64,000 nt of DNA from Sagittula salina (GTDB lineage: Bacteria > Pseudomonadota > Alphaproteobacteria > Rhodobacterales > Rhodobacteraceae), in the NCBI RefSeq assembly GCF_017813235.1, contig NZ_JAGISH010000004.1, forward strand, positions 36,737 through 100,736. Reading direction: 5' to 3'. The position numbers and the translations under genes are program-made. Shown piece after piece: positions 43,886 through 52,928 of the stretch; position 1 is the first letter of the stretch; every line of letters begins with the position of its first letter. The notes under the pieces are model-generated. The model did not search any database. It was not told where the DNA came from and saw only the letters and a list, made by a program, of their open reading frames with translations.

Positions 43886-44584
43886 ATGAACACGCACGAA
43901 TTTTCCTTTCACGGCATCGCGCTGCGGGCGCTTCCCTCGGGTGCGCTGTTCTGGCCGGAGGCGGGGCTGCTCACGGTCTCCGACCTGCACCTTGGCAAAT
44001 CCGCCCGGCTATCGGCCCATGGCGGCGCGCAACTCCCCCCCTACGAAGTCCGCGCCACGCTGGAACGGCTCGACGCCGACCTCGGCTTTACCGGCGCGAC
44101 GCATGTTGTCTGCCTCGGCGACAGCTTCGATTTCCCCGGCCTCGAGTCCTGCCTGCCCGAAGACGACCTGCTCTGGCTTACCCGCCTTCAGGCCGGGCTG
44201 CGCTGGACCTGGATCGAAGGCAACCACGACCCCGGCCCCCTGACCCTGGGCGGAGAGCACAGGGCAGAGATCACCCTCGGCCCACTCACCTTCCGGCACA
44301 TCGCGACCGGCGCCGTGGCGGAGGTCTCGGGCCACTATCACCCAAAGGCCCGGCTGCGCACAAAGGGCACCACCCTGTCGCGGCCCTGTTTCCTCTATGA
44401 TGCGGACCGGCTGATCCTGCCCGCCTACGGAACCTACACCGGGGGGCTGTCCTGCGACCGCGCGCCGCTCTCGGGGCTGATGGCGCGGGACGCGCGCGCC
44501 ATTCTCACCGGCCCGCGGCCGATGGCGATCCCCATGCCCGGCGCGGCAGGCCCCCCCCGACCACGCGCCCGACGGCCCGCTTGA
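43886..44584 (+). CDS. pdeM: Ligase-associated DNA damage response endonuclease PdeM
   Basis: Metallophosphoesterase of 232 residues. Calcineurin-type metal motifs: VSDLHLGKSARL (D-x-H), CLGDSFDF (GD), EGNHDPGPL (GNHD) and EVSGHYHPKARL (GHxH). This order and length match PdeM, which travels with the Lhr-like helicase (38841), an ATP-dependent ligase and an exonuclease. The C-terminal proline/arginine tail (PRPRARRPA) is unremarkable. It ends 32 bases before the thioesterase start. Confidence 0.88.
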   Translation: MNTHEFSFHGIALRALPSGALFWPEAGLLTVSDLHLGKSARLSAHGGAQLPPYEVRATLERLDADLGFTGATHVVCLGDSFDFPGLESCLPEDDLLWLTRLQAGLRWTWIEGNHDPGPLTLGGEHRAEITLGPLTFRHIATGAVAEVSGHYHPKARLRTKGTTLSRPCFLYDADRLILPAYGTYTGGLSCDRAPLSGLMARDARAILTGPRPMAIPMPGAAGPPRPRARRPA

Positions 44585-44616
44585 CAAAGCCGCCGCACGC
44601 GGCTCCCTTGCGCGCC

Positions 44617-45033
44617 ATGACACTCGACACCCGCATCCGCGACAGCTTCCTTGCGCAGGGTTTCCTGCAGACCATGGGCGCCACGCTCGACCATGTCGCC
44701 CCCGGCGCGGTGCATATCTCCGTGCCGCTCGGACCCGCGTTGACCCAGCAGCAGGGCTTTGCCCATGGTGGCGTTGGCTTCTCCATCGCCGACAGCGCGG
44801 CGGGCTTCTCCGCGCTGACACTGGTCGAGGCGCCCGACGACGTGGTGACTTCTGACATGACCATCCACTACCTCTCCCCCGCCATCGGAGATCGCCTGAT
44901 CGCGCGCGGCACCGTCCTGCGCCCCGGCCGCCGGATGCTGGTCACGCAGGCCGATGTCTACGCCCTGCGCGACGGGCGCGAAGTCCACGCCGCACGCCTC
45001 ACCGGCACCATGGTCCGCGTCACCCCGCGCTGA
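44617..45033 (+). CDS. PaaI family hotdog thioesterase
   Basis: Acyl-CoA thioesterase of the hotdog fold, 138 residues from ATG 44617 (TTG 44581 is in frame but less likely). The block QQGFAHGGVGFSIADSAAGF contains the HGG motif that positions the substrate thioester, and DMTIHYLSPAIGDRLIARG is the usual second strand pair. No clear ribosome site. Follows pdeM closely on the same strand. Likely acts on aromatic or short-chain acyl-CoA; substrate unknown. Confidence 0.87.
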   Translation: MTLDTRIRDSFLAQGFLQTMGATLDHVAPGAVHISVPLGPALTQQQGFAHGGVGFSIADSAAGFSALTLVEAPDDVVTSDMTIHYLSPAIGDRLIARGTVLRPGRRMLVTQADVYALRDGREVHAARLTGTMVRVTPR

Positions 45034-45284
45034 ATGGCGCAGCAGCACGAAGCATCGAAAGCGAGGGCGTATGCCGTCGTAAAAATCCGGCTACGGTCGA
45101 GAGGCCATCCATCGGGGGAATATCTCAAGCATAGCACGCCAAAGCCGATATACGCCGACATACATGGCGCTGTCTCGGCGACGCAGAACCGTTTCCCTCG
45201 ACCTGGGACTCTGCGCACAGGGTGGAGCGTTTTGAAACGGTATCGGCGGTCACGCACTGCTTCGGCTCGAAGCATGAGCGGCCC

Positions 45285-45320
45285 GTGCAGCATGTGCGGC
45301 ATGTGCAGCATGTGCGGCAT
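45285..45320. repeat. Two perfect 18-bp tandem units (four 9-bp half units)
   Basis: GTGCAGCATGTGCGGCAT at 45285 and 45303, each built from the halves GTGCAGCAT and GTGCGGCAT. A degenerate half (GAGCGGCCC) precedes. Confidence 0.9.
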
Positions 45321-45500
45321 CGCCGACACATCCTGCGGCCAGAATGGCCTCCTGCAAGCGTCGAAGTGCACCACCCAATTGACCGAAACTTCTTAAAACT
45401 TTCCGAACGCCTCACAATAACTTGTTGAAATAAAAGTATTCTTAAAATGTCCCACGCTGGGACACGTCCCGAGGGGCCCCACCGGGCGCGGGGGCCGACC

Positions 45501-45528
45501 GGGCGGGGTCGGGCGGGCGGGGTCGGGC
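45501..45528. repeat. Two perfect 14-bp tandem units
   Basis: GGGCGGGGTCGGGC at 45501 and 45515, followed by a partial unit that runs into the hairpin at 45529-45548 just beyond the aldo/keto reductase stop. The hairpin may end that gene's transcript. Confidence 0.9.
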
Positions 45529-45560
45529 GGGCGGCTCCTCGGCCGCCCCCCGCCCTGCCT

Positions 45561-46607
45561 TCAATAGGGCATCGGATGCGCCTTGTGGGTCTCATCCAGC
45601 GCCGCGAGAAGCTCCTCCGAAAGGGTCATTTCCGCCGCCGGAAGGATCGTCTCGAGCTGCGCCAGCGAGGTCGCCCCGAAGATCGAGGAGGCCACGAAAG
45701 GCCGCCGCGCAGACCAGGCCACCGCCATCTGGACAGGATCGACGCCGAAGTCGCGCGCCACCGCGAGGTAGGCCTCCACCGCCTCGAAGACGCGGGGTGT
45801 GCGGCGACCGCCCATGGTCTCCACGATGGACATGCGCGATCCCTCCGGCACCGCGCCGCCCTGATACTTGCCGGTCAGGAACCCCGCCGCCAGCGGCGAG
45901 AACGGCAGCAGGCTCACGTCCTCGTAGGCCATCAGCTCCGCCAGGTCCGTGTCCGCGAGGCGGCACAGCAGCGAATATTCGTTCTGGATCGACGCCATGC
46001 GTGGCCCGCCGACACGCTCCGCCGCCTCGAGCCACATCCGCGCGCCCCAGGCGCTTTCGTTCGACATGCCGAAGGCGCGGATCGTGCCGCGCTCGACCTC
46101 GGCCTGAAGCGCGCCGAGGCAGTCCTCCATGTCCGCGATCACCTGCGCCTTCGTCCACCCCGACTGCGACGGGTCATACTGCCAGTTCTTGCGGAACATG
46201 TAACTGCCCCGGTTCGGCCAGTGGAACTGGTAGAGGTCGACATGATCCGTCTTCAACCGCTTCAGCGAAGCCTCCAGCACCGGGCGGATCGTCTTCGACG
46301 AGATCAGCTCTCCGCCACGCGCCACCGATCCCTCCCCCGAATGCTTCGTGGCGAGGATCCAGTCCTTGCGCCGCCCGGTCTTTTCGAACCAGTCCCCAAG
46401 GATCGTTTCCGTGTTGCCCACGGTCTCCGCCGCCACCGGGTTGACCGGGTACATCTCGGCGGTATCCATGAAGTTGATGCCAGCGTCATGCGCCCGCTCG
46501 ATCTGGGCAAAGGCATCCTCCGGCGGTGTCTGGTTGCCGAAGGTCATCGTGCCGAGGCAAAGCTCCGACACCATCAGGCCCGTGCGGCCCAGTGGGTTCA
46601 TCTTCAT
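45561..46607 (-). CDS. Aldo/keto reductase (Tas-like)
   Basis: NADPH-dependent TIM-barrel reductase, 348 residues, of the Tas/YghZ type. MKMNPLGRTGLMVSELCLGTMTFG opens the family; catalytic D and Y are in NFMDTAEMYPVNP, K in ILATKHSG and H in DLYQFHWPNR. The C-terminal NAD(P)-binding segment VASSIFGATSLAQLETIL is typical. Monocistronic on the minus strand, divergent from the ImuA-like gene. Physiological substrate unknown. Confidence 0.9.
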   Translation of the reverse strand: MKMNPLGRTGLMVSELCLGTMTFGNQTPPEDAFAQIERAHDAGINFMDTAEMYPVNPVAAETVGNTETILGDWFEKTGRRKDWILATKHSGEGSVARGGELISSKTIRPVLEASLKRLKTDHVDLYQFHWPNRGSYMFRKNWQYDPSQSGWTKAQVIADMEDCLGALQAEVERGTIRAFGMSNESAWGARMWLEAAERVGGPRMASIQNEYSLLCRLADTDLAELMAYEDVSLLPFSPLAAGFLTGKYQGGAVPEGSRMSIVETMGGRRTPRVFEAVEAYLAVARDFGVDPVQMAVAWSARRPFVASSIFGATSLAQLETILPAAEMTLSEELLAALDETHKAHPMPY

Positions 46608-46726
46608 CTGTCATGTCCTGCAAGTTGCGTGCGTCGCGCAGACAATACGGCGTGGCCCGCAAATGGCAAGGAAGCCACCGGCGTGGTGTTACCGCCGGGC
46701 AACGTCATGACCCGCATCGCCCTTGA

Positions 46727-46741
46727 GAACAAAAGGCGAAC
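46727..46741 (+). promoter_or_regulatory. LexA (SOS) box upstream of the ImuA-like gene
   Basis: GAAC-AAAAGGC-GAAC is an exact match to the alphaproteobacterial LexA operator GAACN7GAAC (GTTCN7GTTC on the other strand). It ends 17 bases before the ATG at 46758, where it would cover the promoter or transcription start. Confidence 0.8.
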
Positions 46742-46757
46742 ATTCTACTGTCCGCGC

Positions 46758-47510
46758 ATGAAGGACAACCCGCTTCCCACCCGCGCCCCGCATCGCTCGC
46801 CGCCCCGCATCGTCCTCGATCAGGGAATGCCGGACGAGCTTGCCTTTCGGCTCTCCCGCGTACATGAACTTTGCGGCTCCGCACGCCGCACGCTGGCGCT
46901 GCAGATCGCGGCGCGGATCGGCGGGCCGCTGGTCTGGATCGCCCCGGAACACACGACGGAACAGCTCTGCGCGCAGGCCCTGCTGCAGCTCGGCCCCGGC
47001 TACAAACCTGCCGCCGGGGCCGATCCGCAGCTCGACCCGGGCCGGCTGCTCTTCGTCACGCCCAGCCGCCGCACCGACCTGCTCTGGGCCATGGAGGAGG
47101 CACTGAAGGACGGCGCCGCCCTGCTCGTGGTGGCAGAGCTCGACGCCCCGCCGGGCATGACCCCGGTGCGCCGCCTGCACCTCGCTGCCGAAGCCGGGAC
47201 TGCCGCCGGGACCACCCCGCCGCTGGGGCTGATCCTGACCCCGGGCGACGGCGGTGCCCCGGGGATCGAGACCCGCTGGCGCTGCACCCCCTGCCACGCG
47301 CCGGAGCGGCCCGGCTGGCGTCTCGACCGCCTGCGTGCCCGGATGATGCCGCCGCGCAGCTGGCACTGGAACGGCGCCCGCGCCGAAACCTTCCCCGACT
47401 GCGCGGACACCCCCGCCCGGCAGGCACCCCGCACGCCGCGCCCCCTCCCCACGACCTCAGCGCCCGCGTCGTCCCCTGCCACGACCGTCAGGGGTATTCA
47501 GTTCCCCTGA
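46758..47510 (+). CDS. ImuA-like SOS protein (orphan)
   Basis: 250 residues, resembling the Rhodobacteraceae protein usually found upstream of imuB and dnaE2 in the mutasome operon. The core has RIVLDQGMPDELAFRLSRVH, LALQIAARIGGPLVWIAPEH, LLWAMEEALKDGAALLVVAEL and VRRLHLAAEAG, a degenerate RecA-like layout, then RLDRLRARMMPPRSWHWNG. The C-terminal 50 residues are low-complexity Pro/Thr/Ala. A LexA box immediately upstream supports damage induction. imuB and dnaE2 do not follow: the next gene is an MFS transporter 491 bases away. Identification rests on memory of the family. Confidence 0.65.
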   Translation: MKDNPLPTRAPHRSPPRIVLDQGMPDELAFRLSRVHELCGSARRTLALQIAARIGGPLVWIAPEHTTEQLCAQALLQLGPGYKPAAGADPQLDPGRLLFVTPSRRTDLLWAMEEALKDGAALLVVAELDAPPGMTPVRRLHLAAEAGTAAGTTPPLGLILTPGDGGAPGIETRWRCTPCHAPERPGWRLDRLRARMMPPRSWHWNGARAETFPDCADTPARQAPRTPRPLPTTSAPASSPATTVRGIQFP

Positions 47511-48001
47511 CCCATCGGGCATCCGCGCCGCCGCCCGGTTCAACCCGCAGGCCACGCCCGGCTTTCAGCCCATGATCCAAACCACCCCAACCGGGAGAAC
47601 CCGCAACCAAAAGGCGCCGGGCCGCCGCCGCAAAAAAACGCCCCCCGTTCCGAAACCCGAAGCTCCCGCTCCCTCCCGGCGCATCCACAGCCCCACCCGA
47701 CACCGTCACGGCATCCGCTCCACCCAACCGGCACACCCAACCGCTGCCCGAAAACAGTCTCCGCCCCCCCCCCACGGAACTGGCGGGCCCGTGCTTCTTT
47801 GGTTTCCAAATACCGCGGGGTCCGGGGCAGCGCCCCGGGGCTTTGCATCACCCCGTCCGACTCAAGATTGGCAACCGTCAAACCACACCAGCCCCGGGTC
47901 CGCCCAGAGGCGAAGCCACACCCAGAAACGAACGCGCGAAAACGACGCCCGGGGTCGCCATTTCCCTCGCCCCGCCGCGCCCGGCGCGCTACGCCGGGGC
48001 C
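47511..48001. other. Gap with a dispersed hairpin element
   Basis: GC-rich, with C10 near 47766 and the element at 47791-47838. Open frames cross it on both strands but show no protein character. The MFS gene begins at its end. Confidence 0.5.
47791..47838 (+). terminator. Dispersed hairpin element, plus-oriented copy
   Basis: GTGCTTCTTTGGTTTCCAAA, TACCGCGGGGT and the hairpin CCGGGGC-AGC-GCCCCGG (47822-47838). Nearly identical start to the copy at 63926. Candidate terminator for the ImuA-like gene. Confidence 0.55.
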
Positions 48002-49228
48002 ATGCGACTTGCCCTGACCTTCACCGCCCTGTTCCTCTCCGTCGTCCTCCTGCAGCTTTCCTCGGGCGGCATCGGTCCGCTCGACGCGCTGTCTGGCGTG
48101 GCGCTGGGGTTCTCCACGCAGGAAATCGGCCTGCTCGGCTCGGCGCATTTCGCGGGGTTCTTCATCGGCTGCTGGTGGGCGCCGCGTCTGATGGGCGAGG
48201 TCGGCCATGCCCGTGCCTTTGCCGTCTTCACCGCGCTTGGCACGCTGGGCATCCTCGGCCACGTACTGACAGAAAGCGCCGCCCTCTGGTCGCTCCTGCG
48301 GGTGGCACAGGGCCTGTGCATCGCAGGCGCCTACACGGTGATCGAGGCATGGCTGCAGGCCAAGGTAACCAACGAGACGCGCGGCCGCGCCATGGGGGCC
48401 TACCGGCTGACCGACCTCGGGTCCGCGCTCGCGGCGCAGCTGGTAATCTCTGTCCTGCCACCGGCGCATTACATCAGCTACACGCTGCTCGCCATGGTCT
48501 GCACCGCGGCGCTGCTGCCGCTGGCACTGACCCGCCTGCCGCAGCCGGTCATGGCCGCCGCCCCGCGCCTGCGGCCGGGGCTGGCCTGGGCCACCTCGCC
48601 GCTGGCCGTGGCGGGGGTGCTGGTCGCGGCGCTTTCGGGTGCATCCTTTCGAATGGTGGGTCCCCTCTATGGCGCCGAGGTCGGCCTGCCGCCCTCGCAG
48701 ATCGCCTTTTTCCTCGCGGCCTTCGTGGCGGGCGGCGCGCTGGCGCAGCTGCCGGTGGGCTGGATCGCCGACCGATTTGACCGGCGCCACGTGCTGATCT
48801 GGCTTTCGGTCGCGGCCATCGCATCGTGCACCTTCACCGCGCTGGCCACCGGCCTGTCGCCGGCGGGGATCATGGCCTCGGCGGCGGTCTTCGGGCTGAC
48901 CACCTACCCGATCTATTCCATCGCCGCCGCCCATGCCCACGACCACACGGAGGACGACCGGCGGGTAGAGCTCTCTGCCGCGCTGATGTTCTGGTACGCC
49001 ACCGGGGCCATCGCCGCCCCCTGGCTGGCTTCTGTCCTGATCGGGACCTTCGGTCCTGCCGCCCTTTTCACCCTGATCGCCGCAGGTCACGCGGTGCTCG
49101 TGGTCTTCGGTGTCGTCCGCATGCGCGCCCGCCCCCCGGCCGAACACCGCACCCGCTACACCTACACGCCGCGCACCACCTTTGCCGTGGGCCGCCTGCT
49201 GAAGGGCTTCCGCACGCCGAAGGAGTGA
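48002..49228 (+). CDS. MFS transporter, YcaD-like
   Basis: Twelve-helix major facilitator of 408 residues from ATG 48002. The intracellular motif after helix 2 is unusual (APRLMGEVGHARAF); EAWLQAKVTNETRGRAMGAYRL marks loop 4-5 and PVGWIADRFDRRHVLIW is motif A of the second half (GxxxDRxxRR). The cytoplasmic tail RTTFAVGRLLKGFRTPKE is basic. These features fit the YcaD/CynX-related group of Rhodobacteraceae. Solute unknown. No obvious Shine-Dalgarno site precedes the start. Confidence 0.85.
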   Translation: MRLALTFTALFLSVVLLQLSSGGIGPLDALSGVALGFSTQEIGLLGSAHFAGFFIGCWWAPRLMGEVGHARAFAVFTALGTLGILGHVLTESAALWSLLRVAQGLCIAGAYTVIEAWLQAKVTNETRGRAMGAYRLTDLGSALAAQLVISVLPPAHYISYTLLAMVCTAALLPLALTRLPQPVMAAAPRLRPGLAWATSPLAVAGVLVAALSGASFRMVGPLYGAEVGLPPSQIAFFLAAFVAGGALAQLPVGWIADRFDRRHVLIWLSVAAIASCTFTALATGLSPAGIMASAAVFGLTTYPIYSIAAAHAHDHTEDDRRVELSAALMFWYATGAIAAPWLASVLIGTFGPAALFTLIAAGHAVLVVFGVVRMRARPPAEHRTRYTYTPRTTFAVGRLLKGFRTPKE

Positions 49229-49306
49229 GCCTTCCCCTGCGTCCAATCGCTGGTTATGCTCCGAACGAGCGCGCGAACGAAGATTGCAGAGAGGAAGGAC
49301 CATCCC

Positions 49307-50062
49307 ATGCAACTGACCTTCGACGAAAAGACCGCCATCGTGACGGGCGCCGGTTCCGGCATCGGGGCCGCGATCGCCCGCGAACTGGCGGTCTCCGGCG
49401 CCACTGTCGTCCTGGCGGACCACAACCTCGACGCCGCCCGCACCGAGGCCGAGGCAATCACCGCCGCGGGCGGCAAGGCTCTGACGGCGGAGGTCGACGT
49501 CGCCGATCAGGCCTCCGTCGCGGCGATGGTGGACTTCGCCGTCAGGGAAACCGGCGGACTGCACCTGCTGGTGAACAACGCGGGCATCGGCGGACCTCTG
49601 GTGCCCATCGGGGAATACCCGCTCGACGGCTGGAAGCAGGTCATCGACGTGAACCTGAACGGCGTCTTCTACGGCATCCGCCACGCCATCCCGGCGATGA
49701 AGGCGGCCGGAGGCGGGGCCATCGTCAACATCTCGTCGATCCTCGGCTCGGTCGGTTTCGCCAATGCCGCGGCCTACGTGACCGCAAAGCACGGACTGGT
49801 CGGCATGACAAAGACGGCGGCGCTGGACCATGCCGCCGACAATATCCGCGTCAACGCCGTCGGGCCGGGGTTCATCCATACGCCACTGGTTGACCAAAGC
49901 CTCGACGCAGACGCGCAGAAATTCCTCGAAGGCCAGCACGCCATGAACCGAATGGGCACACCGGAGGAGGTCGCCTCCCTCGTCGTCTACCTGTTGTCGG
50001 ACGCGGCAAGCTTCATCACCGGGTCGTATCACCTGGTGGATGGCGGCTACACCGCGCACTGA
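49307..50062 (+). CDS. SDR family oxidoreductase
   Basis: Classical short-chain dehydrogenase of 251 residues. GAGGAAGGA is 8 bases before ATG 49307. [17 protein letters not shown] binds NAD(P); LADHNLDAA with Asp after strand 2 favours [21 protein letters not shown] (Ser) and YVTAKHG (YxxxK) complete the site. [11 protein letters not shown] and [13 protein letters not shown] are the usual C-terminal blocks. Monocistronic; substrate unknown, possibly a secondary alcohol or sugar. Confidence 0.9.
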   Translation: MQLTFDEKTAIVTGAGSGIGAAIARELAVSGATVVLADHNLDAARTEAEAITAAGGKALTAEVDVADQASVAAMVDFAVRETGGLHLLVNNAGIGGPLVPIGEYPLDGWKQVIDVNLNGVFYGIRHAIPAMKAAGGGAIVNISSILGSVGFANAAAYVTAKHGLVGMTKTAALDHAADNIRVNAVGPGFIHTPLVDQSLDADAQKFLEGQHAMNRMGTPEEVASLVVYLLSDAASFITGSYHLVDGGYTAH

Positions 50063-50174
50063 GCGCACACCGGGAAAGGTCGGGATTAATCCCGACCTAC
50101 CCACTGGCACCGCGCGCCCCGCTCGGCTATTCCCTCCGGCAAACCTTGCCCAAGATCCTGCGAAGGAACCCGCC

Positions 50175-51887
50175 ATGGCCCGCCATCTCATCACCTCTGC
50201 CATCCCCTACATCAACGGCATCAAGCACCTGGGCAACCTCGTGGGTTCCCAGCTTCCGGCCGACCTCTATGCCCGCTACCTGCGCGCGCGCGGCCACGAG
50301 GTGCTGTATCTCTGCGCCACCGACGAACACGGCACCCCCGCCGAACTCGCCGCCGCCAAGGCGGGCAAGCCGGTGGCCGACTATTGCGCCGAGATGCACG
50401 AGGTCCAGGCCGAGATCGCAAAGGGCTTCCGCCTGTCGTTCGATCACTTCGGGCGGTCGTCCTCCGAGCAGAACAAACGCCTGACCCAGCATTTCGCCAA
50501 GGTGCTGGACGAGCGGGGACTGATCCGCGAAGTCTCTGAAACCCAGATGTATTCCAAGGCCGACGGACGCTTTCTGCCGGATCGCTACATCGAGGGCACC
50601 TGCCCCGCATGCGGTTTCGAGAGCGCGCGCGGCGACCAATGCGACAACTGCACGAAACAGCTCGATCCCGTCGACCTGATCAACCCGCATTCGACGATCT
50701 CCGGCTCCACCGATCTGGAGATGCGCGAGACAAAGCACCTGTACCTGCGTCAGTCCGCGATGAAGGACCAGATCGAGGAATGGATCGACACCCGAGAGGG
50801 CTGGCCGATCCTCACCACCTCCATCGCGAAGAAATGGCTGAACGACGGCGACGGCCTGCAGGATCGCGGCATCACCCGCGATCTCGACTGGGGCGTGCCG
50901 GTGCAGAAAGGCGACGACCCCTGGCCCGGGATGGAGGGCAAGGTCTTCTACGTCTGGTTCGACGCGCCGATCGAATACATCGCCTGCGGTCAGGAATGGG
51001 TCGACGCAGGCAAAGGGACCGATTGGGAACGCTGGTGGCGCACCGACAAGGGCGCTGACGACGTGCGCTACACCCAGTTCATGGGCAAGGACAACGTGCC
51101 CTTCCACACCCTGTCCTTCCCGGTCACGATCCTGGGCTCGGGCGAGCCGTGGAAACTGGTCGACTACATCAAGTCGTTCAACTACCTGAACTATGACGGC
51201 GGGCAATTCAGCACCTCGCGCGGGCGCGGCGTCTTCATGGATCAGGCGCTGGAGATCCTGCCCGCGGACTACTGGCGCTGGTGGCTGCTGGCCAATGTGC
51301 CGGAGACCTCCGACGCCGAATTCACATGGGAGAACTTCCAGCATGGCGTGAACAAGGACCTCGCCGACGTGCTGGGCAACTTCGCGTCCCGCGTGACAAA
51401 GTTCTGCCGCTCGAAGTTCTCCGAGGCGGTGCCCCAGGGCGGCGAACAGGGCCCGCGCGAACTGCAGCTGATCGCCGACCTGACCGCCAAGGTGCGCGAA
51501 TACGAGGCCCACATGGAGGCCATCGAGATTCGCAAGGCCGCCGCCGCCCTGCGCGGCGCCTGGGTGCTGGGCAATGAATACCTGCAGGAGGTCGCACCAT
51601 GGTCGACCCTCAAGGAAGACCCCGCGCAGGCCGCCATGCAGATCCGGCTCGCGCTGAACCTGATCCGGCTCTATGCCGTCATTTCCGCGCCCTTCATCCC
51701 CGATGCCTGCGCAGACCTGCTCAAAGCGATGCAAACGGAGGACGACAGCTGGCCCACCGATGTCGCCGCCGCATTGACGCTGTTGCCCGCCGGACACGCC
51801 TTTACGGTGCCTGATGTCACCTTCCGCAAGATCACGGATGACGAACGCGCGGAATGGCAGCAACGCTTCGCCGGCAAGCGAGACTGA
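50175..51887 (+). CDS. metG: Methionine--tRNA ligase
   Basis: Class I aminoacyl-tRNA synthetase, 570 residues. GAAGGA precedes ATG 50175. The HIGH-equivalent is in [16 protein letters not shown] (HLGN), the zinc knuckle is [18 protein letters not shown], and the KMSKS-equivalent is [27 protein letters not shown] and [16 protein letters not shown] are typical of the MetG1 form. No C-terminal tRNA-binding EMAP domain. The unknown gene at 51923 follows 35 bases later. Confidence 0.94.
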   Translation: MARHLITSAIPYINGIKHLGNLVGSQLPADLYARYLRARGHEVLYLCATDEHGTPAELAAAKAGKPVADYCAEMHEVQAEIAKGFRLSFDHFGRSSSEQNKRLTQHFAKVLDERGLIREVSETQMYSKADGRFLPDRYIEGTCPACGFESARGDQCDNCTKQLDPVDLINPHSTISGSTDLEMRETKHLYLRQSAMKDQIEEWIDTREGWPILTTSIAKKWLNDGDGLQDRGITRDLDWGVPVQKGDDPWPGMEGKVFYVWFDAPIEYIACGQEWVDAGKGTDWERWWRTDKGADDVRYTQFMGKDNVPFHTLSFPVTILGSGEPWKLVDYIKSFNYLNYDGGQFSTSRGRGVFMDQALEILPADYWRWWLLANVPETSDAEFTWENFQHGVNKDLADVLGNFASRVTKFCRSKFSEAVPQGGEQGPRELQLIADLTAKVREYEAHMEAIEIRKAAAALRGAWVLGNEYLQEVAPWSTLKEDPAQAAMQIRLALNLIRLYAVISAPFIPDACADLLKAMQTEDDSWPTDVAAALTLLPAGHAFTVPDVTFRKITDDERAEWQQRFAGKRD

Positions 51888-51922
51888 CAACGAGTCGCAC
51901 AGCGAGCCAGACGGAGGACACC

Positions 51923-52522
51923 TTGCGCGTCACGACCCTCGAAGAGGCCCTGGACCTGATCCTGATCTGGGCGGGACGCGCCGATATCGTGCTGCCGCCG
52001 CGCCACGACGCCGAAGGCGTGCCGCCGGGACTGGGCCTCGTGGTCGCCGTCTCGGACCTCCTTGGCGACGGCGCCTTTACCCCCAATCGCGCGCCGCTGT
52101 TGACAACGCAGGATCGCATCCTGCGCCCCGAGGAGATGCGCCCGGATCGTGGCGATTACGTACCCTTCATCATCGAAGCGCATGGCCTCTACAGCCTCGG
52201 CTTCCGCCCCGGTCTGCCGCAACGCCTGTTCGTGTCCGGCGACTGGGTTCTGGCCTCCGACGAAACCGTGCCGCCGGGCTGGCGCACCCTGCCGATGACC
52301 CCCGAAGAGGCGCTGATCAACGCCGTTCTCACCAACGGGTTCTTCGGCCTGTCGGCGCGGCTCGCGGTGCGGGACGAGCCTGATTTCGACACCGTGCCAG
52401 CAGACTGCACAAAGCTCGTCTGGCGTCACGACGCCATGGGCAAGCAATGGCCCGGTTTCTGGACCGACGAGGCACGCACAAGGCTGCACTTCGGCGGTTT
52501 CGCCCAGACGCTTCTGCGCTGA
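51923..52522 (+). CDS. Conserved-looking unknown protein with a TTG start
   Basis: 199 residues. TTG 51923 is chosen because GGAGGA lies 6 bases upstream and the sequence becomes protein-like from LRVTTLEEALDLILIWAG; upstream codons in this frame overlap metG. The protein is acidic and soluble with no signal or membrane span. Notable segments: GLGLVVAVSDLLGDGAFTPN, FVSGDWVLASDETVPPGW and LVWRHDAMGKQWPGFW. No family is recognised. Being 35 bases after metG on the same strand, it is probably co-transcribed. Confidence 0.7.
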   Translation: MRVTTLEEALDLILIWAGRADIVLPPRHDAEGVPPGLGLVVAVSDLLGDGAFTPNRAPLLTTQDRILRPEEMRPDRGDYVPFIIEAHGLYSLGFRPGLPQRLFVSGDWVLASDETVPPGWRTLPMTPEEALINAVLTNGFFGLSARLAVRDEPDFDTVPADCTKLVWRHDAMGKQWPGFWTDEARTRLHFGGFAQTLLR

Positions 52523-52928
52523 GACAACCCGTTCTGGCGCCAGCCCTTTGCATTTCGCGTTGCAAGGAAGTGTTGCAGCGTTGCCAGGAAGAAATGCAAA
52601 AGCTCGGGTCGAAATGTCCGCTCTGAGCCCAAGTTGTCAAATGCTGCGTGATCCACAAACAAGCGCGAAGTGCGTTAAGCTGACTTTGTCACATGAGAGG
52701 ACGGACCTTATCAGGCTTCATCGGGATCATGAATGCTGCGCAGTGGGTGTTTGACCGGACAAGAAATTGATGTATCTATGCACACTAGAGAACAGAGGAG
52801 GTGACCGTTTGATCTAGTTGGCTAGCTTCTCCAGTTTCAAATTTTTACATAAGCAGTTATTAATCAGGTGTGTTTCGCCATGCTGTCTAAGTCAAAAAAA
52901 AATATTACAACCATTTTGGAGCAAACCC
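52523..52928. other. AT-richer gap before the PLAT-domain gene
   Basis: Sequence turns AT-rich from about 52640. It contains AGGAGGTGA (52796-52804), a full-length Shine-Dalgarno match with no start codon at proper distance (GTT TGA follows), and an A9 run near 52895. No gene is supported. Confidence 0.5.

Larger units (their letters stand above)
45034..45560. other. Gap with tandem repeats, no supported gene
   Basis: Holds two perfect 18-bp units (45285-45320), an AT-rich stretch around 45410-45440, two perfect 14-bp units (45501-45528) and a hairpin GGGCGGC...GCCGCCC (45529-45548). An open frame from 45034 to 45396 includes a CSMCGMCSMCG stretch made by the 18-bp repeat, but it lacks a ribosome site and coding character. 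Confidence 0.55.

Noticed and set aside
45034..45396. Open frame with a CSMCGMCSMCG stretch right after the thioesterase stop
   Set aside because: The Cys repeats come from an 18-bp tandem duplication; no ribosome site, no natural sequence before or after.
47540..50203. 887-codon open frame on the minus strand spanning the MFS and SDR genes
   Set aside because: Both plus-strand genes have full family motifs; the minus frame is an Arg/Gly/Asp-rich shadow.
52818..52928. Upstream TTG start for the PLAT gene
   Set aside because: Adds 37 residues of unnatural, Cys-rich sequence before the domain; GTG 52929 has a ribosome site at proper distance.
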